From positions 868,001 to 932,000 of the forward strand of contig NC_008228.1 of the NCBI RefSeq assembly GCF_000014225.1: DNA of 64,000 nucleotides, in the 5' to 3' direction. Shown here piece by piece: positions 1-7,473 of this stretch. The notes beneath the pieces are model-generated. The model did not search any database. It had not been told where the DNA came from and worked only from the letters and a program-made list of their open reading frames with translations. The position numbers and the translations under genes are program-made. The DNA comes from Paraglaciecola sp. T6c. GTDB lineage: Bacteria; Pseudomonadota; Gammaproteobacteria; Enterobacterales; Alteromonadaceae. Position 1 is the first letter of the stretch. Each line of letters opens with the position of its first letter.

Positions 1-1055
1 CCGGCTATGGGGGCGTACTTGAGCACACGTTTAGCGTCTAAGGCGCTAGCTGAGTGATGTATCAATAAGGCTAACGTGTCATGAGTCTGAGATGCTTCTA
101 ACGCCAGTACTATTTTATTATGTAGCTGTTTTTGTTTGCTAATAGCAATAGAAGCGACGGTGCTTAGGCGAGCGAGCTCGTGGCGAAAACGGAAATTACC
201 CACATCATCCACTGTTAGCAGTTTTCGAGCGACACAAGCGATAGCGTGAGTTTCCCCCTCGATACCGCATAGTGCCAAGATGAGTGACAGCGGCACACTG
301 TTGGGGATAAGGCTAATGGTTTCGAGAAAGTGACGTATTGCTTGGGGCAATTGATTTAAACGAAAAACAATCGCTTCTTTCACTGACACAGGAATGTGAT
401 TTTTATCAGCACTATCAACCGCTAATAGCTCTGTAATGTAGAAGGGGTTGCCTGCGGTAATGTTAAGCAAGGTTGTGCTATCGTGATGACTGTCTTTCGC
501 CAGTTGTGCAATGCCTGTCTGTGTTAAGGGCAGAATAGGAATGCGCGATGTGTGCGAAGAGGGAAGAACATCTAATACGGTTCTAAACGGATGTGTTTCG
601 CTGACCTCATCATCTCGATAGCTAATAACCAATAAGCATTTTACAAAAGCGATTCGCCGAACCAGAAACTTAAATAAATCAAGTGTAGCGTGATCTGCCC
701 AGTGAACATCTTCAAAAATCAGAATGACCGGCTCACTTGACGATTCAAGTGCCTGATAGAAAGCAAAATAAATACTGGTAGTAGAAGCCCCGTTTTCTAA
801 CAGTTTTAACAAGGATGTAGACAGTTCAGCGACTATGTCATGTACAGGACCGAACGGCCTTGGGGTGAGTAGGGGATCACATCCACTCCAATAAAATCTC
901 GCTCTGGTTTGATAGCTACGGCGCATTTGTTCAAGAAATGTGGTTTTTCCTATTCCTGCTTCACCACTGATCAGTGCCACATGACCGGTACCGCTCGCGA
1001 GTTTTTTAACACACAAGCCAAACTGTGAAATAGCACTTTCTCGTTCAACCAGCAT
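1..1055 (-). CDS. AAA-type ATPase regulator, LuxR/MalT-like (partial, 3' end outside window)
   Basis: Open reading frame on the minus strand running off the left edge of the window; only about the first 351 residues are visible. Residues 31-39 form a Walker A loop (GEAGIGKTT), and a Walker B-like stretch (VILIFEDVHWAD) follows about 80 residues later, as in the STAND/AAA_16 ATPase domains of MalT-like and other large signalling regulators. The ATG at 1055 is the first possible start, since an in-frame TAG lies two codons upstream. The C-terminal effector (LuxR HTH, kinase or cyclase) is not in the window, so the exact class cannot be decided. It is divergent from the DUF4405 gene, with a 262-bp gap that holds a long inverted repeat. 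The ATPase identification is firm; the regulator role is inferred from family. Confidence 0.75.
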   Translation of the reverse strand, partial: MLVERESAISQFGLCVKKLASGTGHVALISGEAGIGKTTFLEQMRRSYQTRARFYWSGCDPLLTPRPFGPVHDIVAELSTSLLKLLENGASTTSIYFAFYQALESSSEPVILIFEDVHWADHATLDLFKFLVRRIAFVKCLLVISYRDDEVSETHPFRTVLDVLPSSHTSRIPILPLTQTGIAQLAKDSHHDSTTLLNITAGNPFYITELLAVDSADKNHIPVSVKEAIVFRLNQLPQAIRHFLETISLIPNSVPLSLILALCGIEGETHAIACVARKLLTVDDVGNFRFRHELARLSTVASIAISKQKQLHNKIVLALEASQTHDTLALLIHHSASALDAKRVLKYAPIA

Positions 1056-1185
1056 TGGCTATCAACTTAAACCTATTTCTCGAAGTGACGGTTACTTCTA
1101 CCTTAATAGAGCACGGTTAGAAAATCTATTTTGCTTGAAGATGATTGCTTAGACCGTCGGGAGGTATAAGGCACGAATAGGGATG

Positions 1186-1232
1186 TAGTTGATAAAGTCA
1201 TCCAATTGTATGAGAGTAGACTTTATCAACTA
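1186..1232. repeat. 14-bp perfect inverted repeat between divergent genes
   Basis: Two 14-bp arms (TAGTTGATAAAGTC at 1186-1199 and its exact complement at 1219-1232) are separated by 19 bases. It lies between the start codons of two divergent genes (1055 minus, 1318 plus), so it is not downstream of either gene and is an unlikely terminator. It could be an operator or a small relic of a mobile element. No T-run follows on either strand. Confidence 0.6.
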
Positions 1233-1317
1233 AATGCATTTTTCGATCAGCGGGTGATGATATGGCGATAATCCGCGTGATTATCAAAACGCAGACTAAA
1301 ACAGGTTCGACTATTTA

Positions 1318-1788
1318 ATGTCAGATTGGAAACAAAATATACACAAAACCCGTTACGTAATGGGCGTGTTGCTGCTGGTAAGCTTTATGATTGTTTCAGC
1401 TCCGCAGGCGACGGGTGTACCAGGACATGAGTGGTTGAGTGTGTTGTTTGTGGTGCCCTTTGCCGTGCATGTGTTGTTGCACTGGGACTGGATAAAACAA
1501 AGTGCAAAACGCTTTACTGAGCATATATCCGCCAAAGAACGCATTAGTTTGGTGTGGAATTACCTGCTGTACCTAACGATGTTGCTTGCTACTGTCAGTG
1601 GTTTTTTGGTCTCCGTGGCGCTGTTACCAACGCTTGATATTGAATTACACATTCAAGATTTTTGGTCGAAGATCCACCACGATTCAGCAACGTTGATCAT
1701 GCCGATTATAGGTGTGCATCTGGCCCTACATTGGCGCTGGATAGTGAATTTGACTAAGCGTATGTGCCTGAAGCGGGCGAAAGCATGA
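1318..1788 (+). CDS. DUF4405-type membrane protein (cytochrome b561-like)
   Basis: A 156-residue integral membrane protein with four predicted hydrophobic segments (about residues 13-30, 40-54, 82-103 and 125-141). Histidines recur at helix ends (HEW, HVLLHW, IHHD, GVHLALHW). This is the pattern of DUF4405 and related di-haem cytochrome b-like membrane proteins, thought to pass electrons in the membrane; the haem role here is inference. Its stop codon overlaps the ATG of the next small gene (ATGA at 1785-1788), so the two are probably translationally coupled. The upstream region contains the 14-bp inverted repeat. Substrate and redox partner are unknown. Confidence 0.7.
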   Translation: MSDWKQNIHKTRYVMGVLLLVSFMIVSAPQATGVPGHEWLSVLFVVPFAVHVLLHWDWIKQSAKRFTEHISAKERISLVWNYLLYLTMLLATVSGFLVSVALLPTLDIELHIQDFWSKIHHDSATLIMPIIGVHLALHWRWIVNLTKRMCLKRAKA

Positions 1789-2072
1789 AGTACCTGCAAT
1801 ACCATTGGAGGTCGCGTACTTTTGTCGTTTTATTGATCTCTGTTGTGATCAGTGTGCTACTGATCTCTTTGGAGTTGTCTGATTGGGCCGCACAGATAAA
1901 CCAACAAGGGTATTCACACGGTGGGGAAGGCGGAGAAGGTAATAAAATGCCGAGCTTTTTGAGATACATTCTACCTTTTGTCAAAGAGTTGGTGTTGATT
2001 GATGTGCCCATGTTGCTGACGTTATTGGTGCTCAAATTATCAAATATCACAAAGCGAAAGATGCAAAAATAG
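1785..2072 (+). CDS. Small two-helix membrane protein coupled to DUF4405 gene
   Basis: A 95-residue protein starting at the ATG that overlaps the preceding stop (ATGA). An alternative in-frame ATG at 1764 lies inside the previous gene and is less likely. It has two hydrophobic segments (about residues 10-28 and 58-78) separated by a glycine- and histidine-containing loop (SHGGEGGEG), and a basic C-terminus. I do not recognise a family. Because it is coupled to the DUF4405 gene it may be a subunit or assembly partner of that cytochrome-like protein; this rests on context only. Confidence 0.6.
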   Translation: MKYLQYHWRSRTFVVLLISVVISVLLISLELSDWAAQINQQGYSHGGEGGEGNKMPSFLRYILPFVKELVLIDVPMLLTLLVLKLSNITKRKMQK

Positions 2073-2146
2073 CGTTTGCTTAGCGAATCAGGGAACATTT
2101 GACCCTTCCTGGTTCATCCTGAGCAGGATGCTTGGCAAGCACTGCT

Positions 2147-2563
2147 TTAGATATCAGTTTGTGCGCCAGCCATTTCTGTCAAAAACGTAAATGCTTGCTC
2201 TGGAGTCATATTATCGGGTGAAAACTCTGTTTGACCTAGTGCTTTTAACAATGCAGAAAACTTTGCTGAGCTGGCTGCATAGCCCATTTGCCATTGCGGG
2301 AATACGTGTTCGTTCACTTCGTTATAGCTGATAATGACGACATCGTCGTGCCGAGGATCATCAGCGATATCTAAATAAAGCTCATTGACTGTTTCTCTAT
2401 CTCCCTCAAGGGCCTGAAGGAAATACTGCTGGTCGTAACAGAGCATGCCGCAAACGTCGATACTATTATTATTGTCTCGTGCAGTGCCCAAAATATCCTT
2501 TAAATCAGACAACGACATTTCTCTTGATGCACGACTGTAGTAGAGCAATCTGACTAATTTCAT
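2147..2563 (-). CDS. BLUF-domain blue-light photoreceptor (FAD-binding)
   Basis: A 138-residue stand-alone BLUF protein. BLUF domains bind FAD and signal blue light by rearranging hydrogen bonds around the flavin. All diagnostic residues are present with the spacing seen in AppA: Tyr8, Asn32, Gln50 (in FLQALEG), Trp91 and Met93 (in WQMGY). After the BLUF fold there are about 40 residues (SSAKFSALLKAL and beyond) that may form the usual C-terminal helices. A longer reading frame begins at 2593, but an AAGGA ribosome site 7-8 bases before the ATG at 2563 supports this start. The gene is divergent from a sensor histidine kinase, with about 115 bp between the chosen start codons. No output domain is fused, so it presumably acts through a partner protein. 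Confidence 0.9.
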   Translation of the reverse strand: MKLVRLLYYSRASREMSLSDLKDILGTARDNNNSIDVCGMLCYDQQYFLQALEGDRETVNELYLDIADDPRHDDVVIISYNEVNEHVFPQWQMGYAASSAKFSALLKALGQTEFSPDNMTPEQAFTFLTEMAGAQTDI

Positions 2564-2679
2564 AAAGATTTCCTTCTTTTTCTTTAATAACAAAAATAGT
2601 GCAAAGTTGGCGGCTTGCTGAATACGTTATTCAACTCTATGATTTTTATACTAGCAGATTTTTAATGGAAAGCTCCACG

Positions 2680-4470
2680 ATGCAAATCCCGAGTATTTCA
2701 CTGCCAATTTTCACCATTGGTAGTGCTGAGATTCAATTAACTGAATTGAGTGGATGGCGAGAACTTGTACATATAAATAATTTACGAGGAATGAAAAAAC
2801 AGTTTCGGCATGACAAGCCTGCTCTCATAGTGGCCTGTATCGCTAGCGCTGAAGATGAGCAATTGAGCGAACAAGTGACACAGTTTGTAAGACAAGGGTT
2901 AATGAATAATGATACCCGCATAATATTGCTTCATCAGCCAGAATACGATTTAGATCAGGTCAGCTGGTTGGGTACCATGCAAGTCAATGGTTGCTTACTG
3001 GCAGAGCAAAGTAAGCGAGCATTTAACCTTTCTATTCTTAATCGAGAAATTGATACCTTCATACATATTGAAAACAATCGTCGACAACACGATGCTGAAA
3101 CAAACATGCTTATGTGCATAAGTCAGTTTTCACGAAGTTCGGAATCCGTAGCCGAATTATTAAAAGTTTTCTCGTCGACGCTTTCCGCTTTATGTTACTC
3201 GTCATGTTGTTTACACATCAAAATACTTGAGCATGATAGGGGCAGCATCGAATACTGTGATGCTGAAAACCCCGCTGTAATAGATGCTTTTAATCGTGCG
3301 CTACATTTACCCGTACTACCGGGTTTTTTGAATAAAACACTCGATGAAAAACAACCCCAGATCAATTTGATACCCGAAGAGATCGAACTAGCCGAAGTAG
3401 AAGAAAAACTCAGTGTCTCAATAGGCAGCTACCTAACATTTCCGATTGTTGCTTACAGTAAGGCACTTTATTTATTAATGTTTTTTGTTTCGGATGAGCA
3501 GATGGATAAAGTGTCCATGAAGCAAATTAACGTGATCAACAAAGCATCTGAACAATTGACCTTATTATTAGAAAGACGGCAAGCAGAGCATAGTTTAAAG
3601 CGTCAGTATAAGCGTCTTAAGGAGACACTTGTTGATCTAAAAACGGCTAAACAAGAATTACAGCATAAGGAAAAGATGGCCAGTATTGGCCAAATGGCAG
3701 CGGGTATTGCGCATGAAATTAATAACCCTTTGGCCTATGTGATGACGAATTTTTCATGCATGGATGATTACCTAAAAAGTATTATGCAGCTGCAATCGCT
3801 GCAGTCAGAGTTTTTAGCATCGATCGACATAGGGCGAGATCATAAAATTACCGAGTTGAGAAATAATATCGCTAAATTTGAACAAGACGAAGGTATGGAA
3901 TTTATTCTAGAGGATATCCGTAGTGTGATATCAGAATCTCATAGTGGACTTAAACGGGTGAAAGACATTATCACAGATCTAAAATCCTTCACTTATAGTC
4001 AGTCTAGTGAATTAGAAGTATGCGATTTAACCCAAGTTCTCGATGATACATTGAAAGTCTTGTCTTACGACTTAAACGGAAAAATCACAGTTGAAAAAGA
4101 CCTAGTAGACCTTCCCAGTTTCATGGCTCACAATGGGTTGATGCAACAAGTCTTTACGAATTTGATTAAAAACGCAGCCCAAGCGCTGACGCAAACACAG
4201 GTTCAAAACCCGAAGATCTGTATCAAAACGAAGCGCTGTGAAGACGTTATACAGATAAGCGTTAAAGATAATGGCCCCGGAATTCCTATTGAGGCGCAGG
4301 AGAAAATCTTTGAGCCGTTCTACACCACAAAATCGGTCGGAGAAGGCACAGGCTTGGGCTTATCAGTGACGTTTAATATCATCAAAAAATTAGCTGGCAC
4401 TATCTCGATTAATAGCGAGCTTAATCAATTCACCGAATTTACGATGCTATTTCCCGTCGCCAAAGAATAA
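2680..4470 (+). CDS. Sensor histidine kinase with N-terminal receiver-like and GAF-like regions
   Basis: Cytoplasmic-type histidine kinase. The N-terminal 150 residues resemble a degenerate response-regulator fold, then comes a GAF-like region (about 155-315) and a coiled coil (about 315-335). The H-box (GIAHEINNPLAY) places the phospho-acceptor at His345, followed by the N-box (LIKNAAQAL) and G-boxes (DNGPGIP, GEGTGLGLSV) of the HATPase domain. No transmembrane segment is evident. The reading frame is open from a GTG at 2599. I prefer ATG 2680 because GGAAAG lies 7-8 bases upstream and because the longer form would leave only 35 bp for two divergent promoters; ATG 2665 is also possible. No response regulator is adjacent; the divergent BLUF gene is a candidate partner. 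Confidence 0.85.
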   Translation: MQIPSISLPIFTIGSAEIQLTELSGWRELVHINNLRGMKKQFRHDKPALIVACIASAEDEQLSEQVTQFVRQGLMNNDTRIILLHQPEYDLDQVSWLGTMQVNGCLLAEQSKRAFNLSILNREIDTFIHIENNRRQHDAETNMLMCISQFSRSSESVAELLKVFSSTLSALCYSSCCLHIKILEHDRGSIEYCDAENPAVIDAFNRALHLPVLPGFLNKTLDEKQPQINLIPEEIELAEVEEKLSVSIGSYLTFPIVAYSKALYLLMFFVSDEQMDKVSMKQINVINKASEQLTLLLERRQAEHSLKRQYKRLKETLVDLKTAKQELQHKEKMASIGQMAAGIAHEINNPLAYVMTNFSCMDDYLKSIMQLQSLQSEFLASIDIGRDHKITELRNNIAKFEQDEGMEFILEDIRSVISESHSGLKRVKDIITDLKSFTYSQSSELEVCDLTQVLDDTLKVLSYDLNGKITVEKDLVDLPSFMAHNGLMQQVFTNLIKNAAQALTQTQVQNPKICIKTKRCEDVIQISVKDNGPGIPIEAQEKIFEPFYTTKSVGEGTGLGLSVTFNIIKKLAGTISINSELNQFTEFTMLFPVAKE

Positions 4471-4900
4471 GTGTGTTTGAGCGCGTTATTTTATTATGCT
4501 AGCAAACTGTTGCGACCAGCAAATGCACTGGATGGTGCGTCTTGCTGCTGTTGATTTTACCCTATCAACCTGATGCCACCACTGCTATGTTTACGCTTTA
4601 TTTATCCGCTATCTTGTCTTCTACTAAGGTCCTTGATTCACCATCCTGAAGTTAATCACGTCGGCGCAATATAAGGGGGCTTCAAGTGTAGAAAATTTAC
4701 ATTCTTTAGTGTAATTGCTTTCTCATTATTCCAACGAAGTGACGAGCGCGTGATGGGGAAATGCCCTACGCCCCATGTCTTTCCTGAACTTAATTTATAC
4801 ATGATGTAAATGGCCTTTCTTTTGCAGTTGCTCTTCGGCGGGCGTCTCATAACGCTCTGGGCGTGCTGACGCAACTTTCCCCAATTATGAAGGACTAGCC
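4471..4900 (+). promoter_or_regulatory. katE upstream region with GTGTA boxes and sigma-54-type promoter
   Basis: This 430-bp gene-free stretch carries three half-sites: GTGTA 4686-4690, TACAT 4698-4702 (7 bases later) and GTGTA 4709-4713. About 100 bp downstream, at 4811-4826, lies TGGCCTTTCTTTTGCA, which fits the sigma-54 -24/-12 consensus (GG-N10-GC). The GC is 75 bases before the catalase ATG. The box arrangement closely resembles that upstream of the PEP-CTERM gene at 39936-40778. This suggests an enhancer-binding activator plus RpoN; it is inferred from sequence only. Confidence 0.55.
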
Positions 4901-6967
4901 ATGACTGAATCATTTAAATATGCAGGCAATAAAGGCAAAGGCGGTGAATTACACCAACCGGCCTCAGATACTCATCCCACCATGACCACAGCTCAAGGTT
5001 GCCCGGTGAGTGATGACCAAAATTCCCTTAAGGTCGGCACGCGTGGGCCGGGCTTGCTAGAGGATCAAGTATTACGAGAAAAGCTCTTTCACTTCGATCA
5101 TGAGCGCATCCCTGAGCGAGTTGTACACGCCAGAGGTTATGGTGCCCATGGCTTTTTCGAAACATATGACGCACTCGATGACCTAACCTGCGCTGACATT
5201 TTTCAGCGCAAGGGCGAGAAAACACCCGTATTTGCACGTTTTTCAACGGTAGCGGGTAACAAAGGATCGCCTGACTTGGCCCGCGACGTTCGCGGCTTTG
5301 CAGTCAAATTCTATACCCAAGAAGGCAATTGGGATTTAGTAGGTAATAATATTCCGGTGTTCTTTATTCAAGACGCTATGAAGTTTCCAGACCTTATTCA
5401 TTCAGCCAAAGCCGAGCCAGACCGGGGTTTTCCTCAAGCGCAAACTGCTCATGACAACTTCTGGGATTTCATCAGCTTAACACCTGAATCTATGCACATG
5501 GCTATGTGGGCGATGTCGGACAGAGCCATACCTCGATCTTTACGCTTCATGGAAGGTTTCGGCGTGCATACGTTCAAATTCATTAACGCCAAAGGGGATG
5601 AGAAGTTTGTTAAGTTCCACTGGAAACCAAAAGGTGGTATGCAGTCGGTGGTATGGAACGAAGCGCTCAAATTAAATGGGGCTGATCCCGATTTTCATCG
5701 CCGAGACATGTGGCAAGCAATTGGACAAGGGGATTACCCAGAGTGGGAATTGGGCGTACAGGTTTTTGACCAAAAATTTGCGGACGAGTTCGAGTTTGAT
5801 GTCCTTGATGCTACTAAGCTCATCCCCGAAGAACAGGTGCCAGTTAAAATGATTGGACGTATGGTGTTAGACCGCGTAGTAGATAATTTTTTCGCCGAAA
5901 CTGAACAAGTCGCTTTCTGTACCCAAAATATCGTACCTGGCATGGATTTCACAGCAGATCCTCTGCTTCAAGGTCGTAACTTTTCCTACCTCGATACCCA
6001 AGTTAAACGTCTCGGCGGTCCTAACTTCACGCACATTCCTGTGAACGCGCCTAAGTGCCCTATGCGGCATTTCCAACAAGATGGCCACATGGCAATGACG
6101 AATCCCAAAGGTCGGGTCAATTATGAGCCAAATTCGTGGGATGGAGGAGAAAACAACCCCAGAGCTTGCCCAGCCCACGGTTTCAAAAGTTCGTCTGAGC
6201 CAACAAGTGGTGACAAATTACGTTACCGTTCAGAGACGTTTTCTGACCATTACAGCCAAGCTAGGCAGTTCTATATGAGTCAAACCGAGGTTGAGAAAGA
6301 GCATATTCAAAGTGCCTTGATATTCGAATTGTCTAAAGTTGAGCACCTGCCCATTCGCGAACGAATGGTGTCGCATTTACTCAACATCGACGAGACTCTG
6401 GCTCAAAAGGCCGCGGATGGTCTAGGTATTAAAACAATGCCTGAGCCTGCTGAGGCAGCGATGAAAACACGTCAAGACCTCCCTGTGTCTGATGCACTGA
6501 GTATATTGAAAAATCCACCCAAAACATTCAAAGGGCGCAAGCTGGGTATATTAATGAGCGATGGCGCTGATGCCGACATTTTTGCATCCATCACAACGGC
6601 GCTTAAGAAAGAAGGTGCCAATTATGAAGTGATTGCTCCGCAAGTAGGTGGGGTTACTTGTAGCAAGGGAAAACACATCGCAGCTCAACAAGTCATCGAT
6701 GGCGGCCCTTCTGTGTTGTATGACGCCGTTTTGATTTTAGTGTCAAAAGAAGGAGCTGAACAACTAGCCACAATCCCAGAAGCGAAAGACTTCGTTACAG
6801 ACGCCTATGCCCATATGAAGTTCATAGGACATACCGCTGATGCTTCAGCATTGATTAAGGCGACAGGGTTAAATGACAAGCAAGATGATGGGTGGATAGA
6901 CCTTCACAGCGTGTCAGCTTCCGAGTTTATTCAATCATTGCGAGACTTACGTTTTTGGCAGCGTTAA
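4901..6967 (+). CDS. katE: Clade 2 (large-subunit) haem catalase, HPII type
   Basis: A 688-residue monofunctional catalase that converts hydrogen peroxide to water and oxygen. Catalytic His76 ([11 protein letters not shown]), Asn149 ([10 protein letters not shown]) and the proximal haem ligand Tyr363 with Arg359 (RNFSY) are all visible. The last ~150 residues (from about 530, [14 protein letters not shown]) form the flavodoxin/class I GATase-like C-terminal domain that marks the large-subunit clade. It is shorter than E. coli HPII (753 residues), mainly at the N-terminus. AAGGA lies about 8 bases before the ATG. The gene is monocistronic: it is followed by a strong terminator at 7041-7066. 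A sigma-54-type promoter and upstream boxes precede it, which would be unusual for katE. Confidence 0.96.
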   Translation: MTESFKYAGNKGKGGELHQPASDTHPTMTTAQGCPVSDDQNSLKVGTRGPGLLEDQVLREKLFHFDHERIPERVVHARGYGAHGFFETYDALDDLTCADIFQRKGEKTPVFARFSTVAGNKGSPDLARDVRGFAVKFYTQEGNWDLVGNNIPVFFIQDAMKFPDLIHSAKAEPDRGFPQAQTAHDNFWDFISLTPESMHMAMWAMSDRAIPRSLRFMEGFGVHTFKFINAKGDEKFVKFHWKPKGGMQSVVWNEALKLNGADPDFHRRDMWQAIGQGDYPEWELGVQVFDQKFADEFEFDVLDATKLIPEEQVPVKMIGRMVLDRVVDNFFAETEQVAFCTQNIVPGMDFTADPLLQGRNFSYLDTQVKRLGGPNFTHIPVNAPKCPMRHFQQDGHMAMTNPKGRVNYEPNSWDGGENNPRACPAHGFKSSSEPTSGDKLRYRSETFSDHYSQARQFYMSQTEVEKEHIQSALIFELSKVEHLPIRERMVSHLLNIDETLAQKAADGLGIKTMPEPAEAAMKTRQDLPVSDALSILKNPPKTFKGRKLGILMSDGADADIFASITTALKKEGANYEVIAPQVGGVTCSKGKHIAAQQVIDGGPSVLYDAVLILVSKEGAEQLATIPEAKDFVTDAYAHMKFIGHTADASALIKATGLNDKQDDGWIDLHSVSASEFIQSLRDLRFWQR

Positions 6968-7035
6968 AAGAGCAACGTCTAGTCAAATCTTGTAGATGAC
7001 CTTTACTGGCGCGCCAGCAAAGGCATGAAAAAATC

Positions 7036-7067
7036 AAAAAAAAGGCCGGATAGTCCGGCCTTTTTTC
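7036..7067 (+). terminator. Rho-independent terminator after katE
   Basis: Ten-base-pair stem AAAGGCCGGA / TCCGGCCTTT (7041-7050 and 7054-7063) with a 3-base loop, followed by a T-run. It is A-rich on the other side, so it may also work in reverse. It sits 75 bases after the katE stop. Confidence 0.9.
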
Positions 7068-7473
7068 TGCCAGTTATATGCGCTGATAATCCCACCGCAT
7101 TGACACTGGCAAGCGACTTTTTAATTAAGTTTTCTATTCATCGAGGGTTGATTTTCGCTCTAAAAATGTACTGTTTAGACTGTATATTCAGTAGTGGTGA
7201 AATAATTCGTTTACGAAGCAAATAGCTGATATTGCATCAGTTAGCAATCAATCCTGTTGTTTTGACTGTTTTAAATCACTAATCATAAAGGAATTGTACA
7301 AATATCTGCCGACGCAGACTCGAATTCTTCCCTCATTATATTGGTTCGTGTTGAACTTATTTTTGCGCTTTGCTGTAATTTCTTTAAAATCATACTGTAG
7401 AATAAAAATTAAACAGCTTTAAACGTAAAAAAATACCCGACTAGCAACACCTAAACTAGACCACACAAGGCCA
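7068..7473. other. Gene-free region upstream of TonB receptor
   Basis: About 400 bp, AT-rich, between the katE terminator and the TonB-dependent receptor. A 66-codon frame that spans the terminator is not credible. I see no clear promoter, operator or RNA structure, although the promoter of the receptor gene must lie here. Confidence 0.5.

Noticed and set aside
2599-2679. Longer start (GTG 2599) of the histidine kinase
   Set aside because: Leaves 35 bp between divergent genes and has no ribosome site; ATG 2680 has GGAAAG upstream.
4656-4913. 85-codon minus-strand frame upstream of katE
   Set aside because: Covers the promoter region and the katE start; no supporting signals.
7025-7225. 66-codon frame after katE
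   Set aside because: It runs through the katE terminator hairpin and has no ribosome site or protein-like character.
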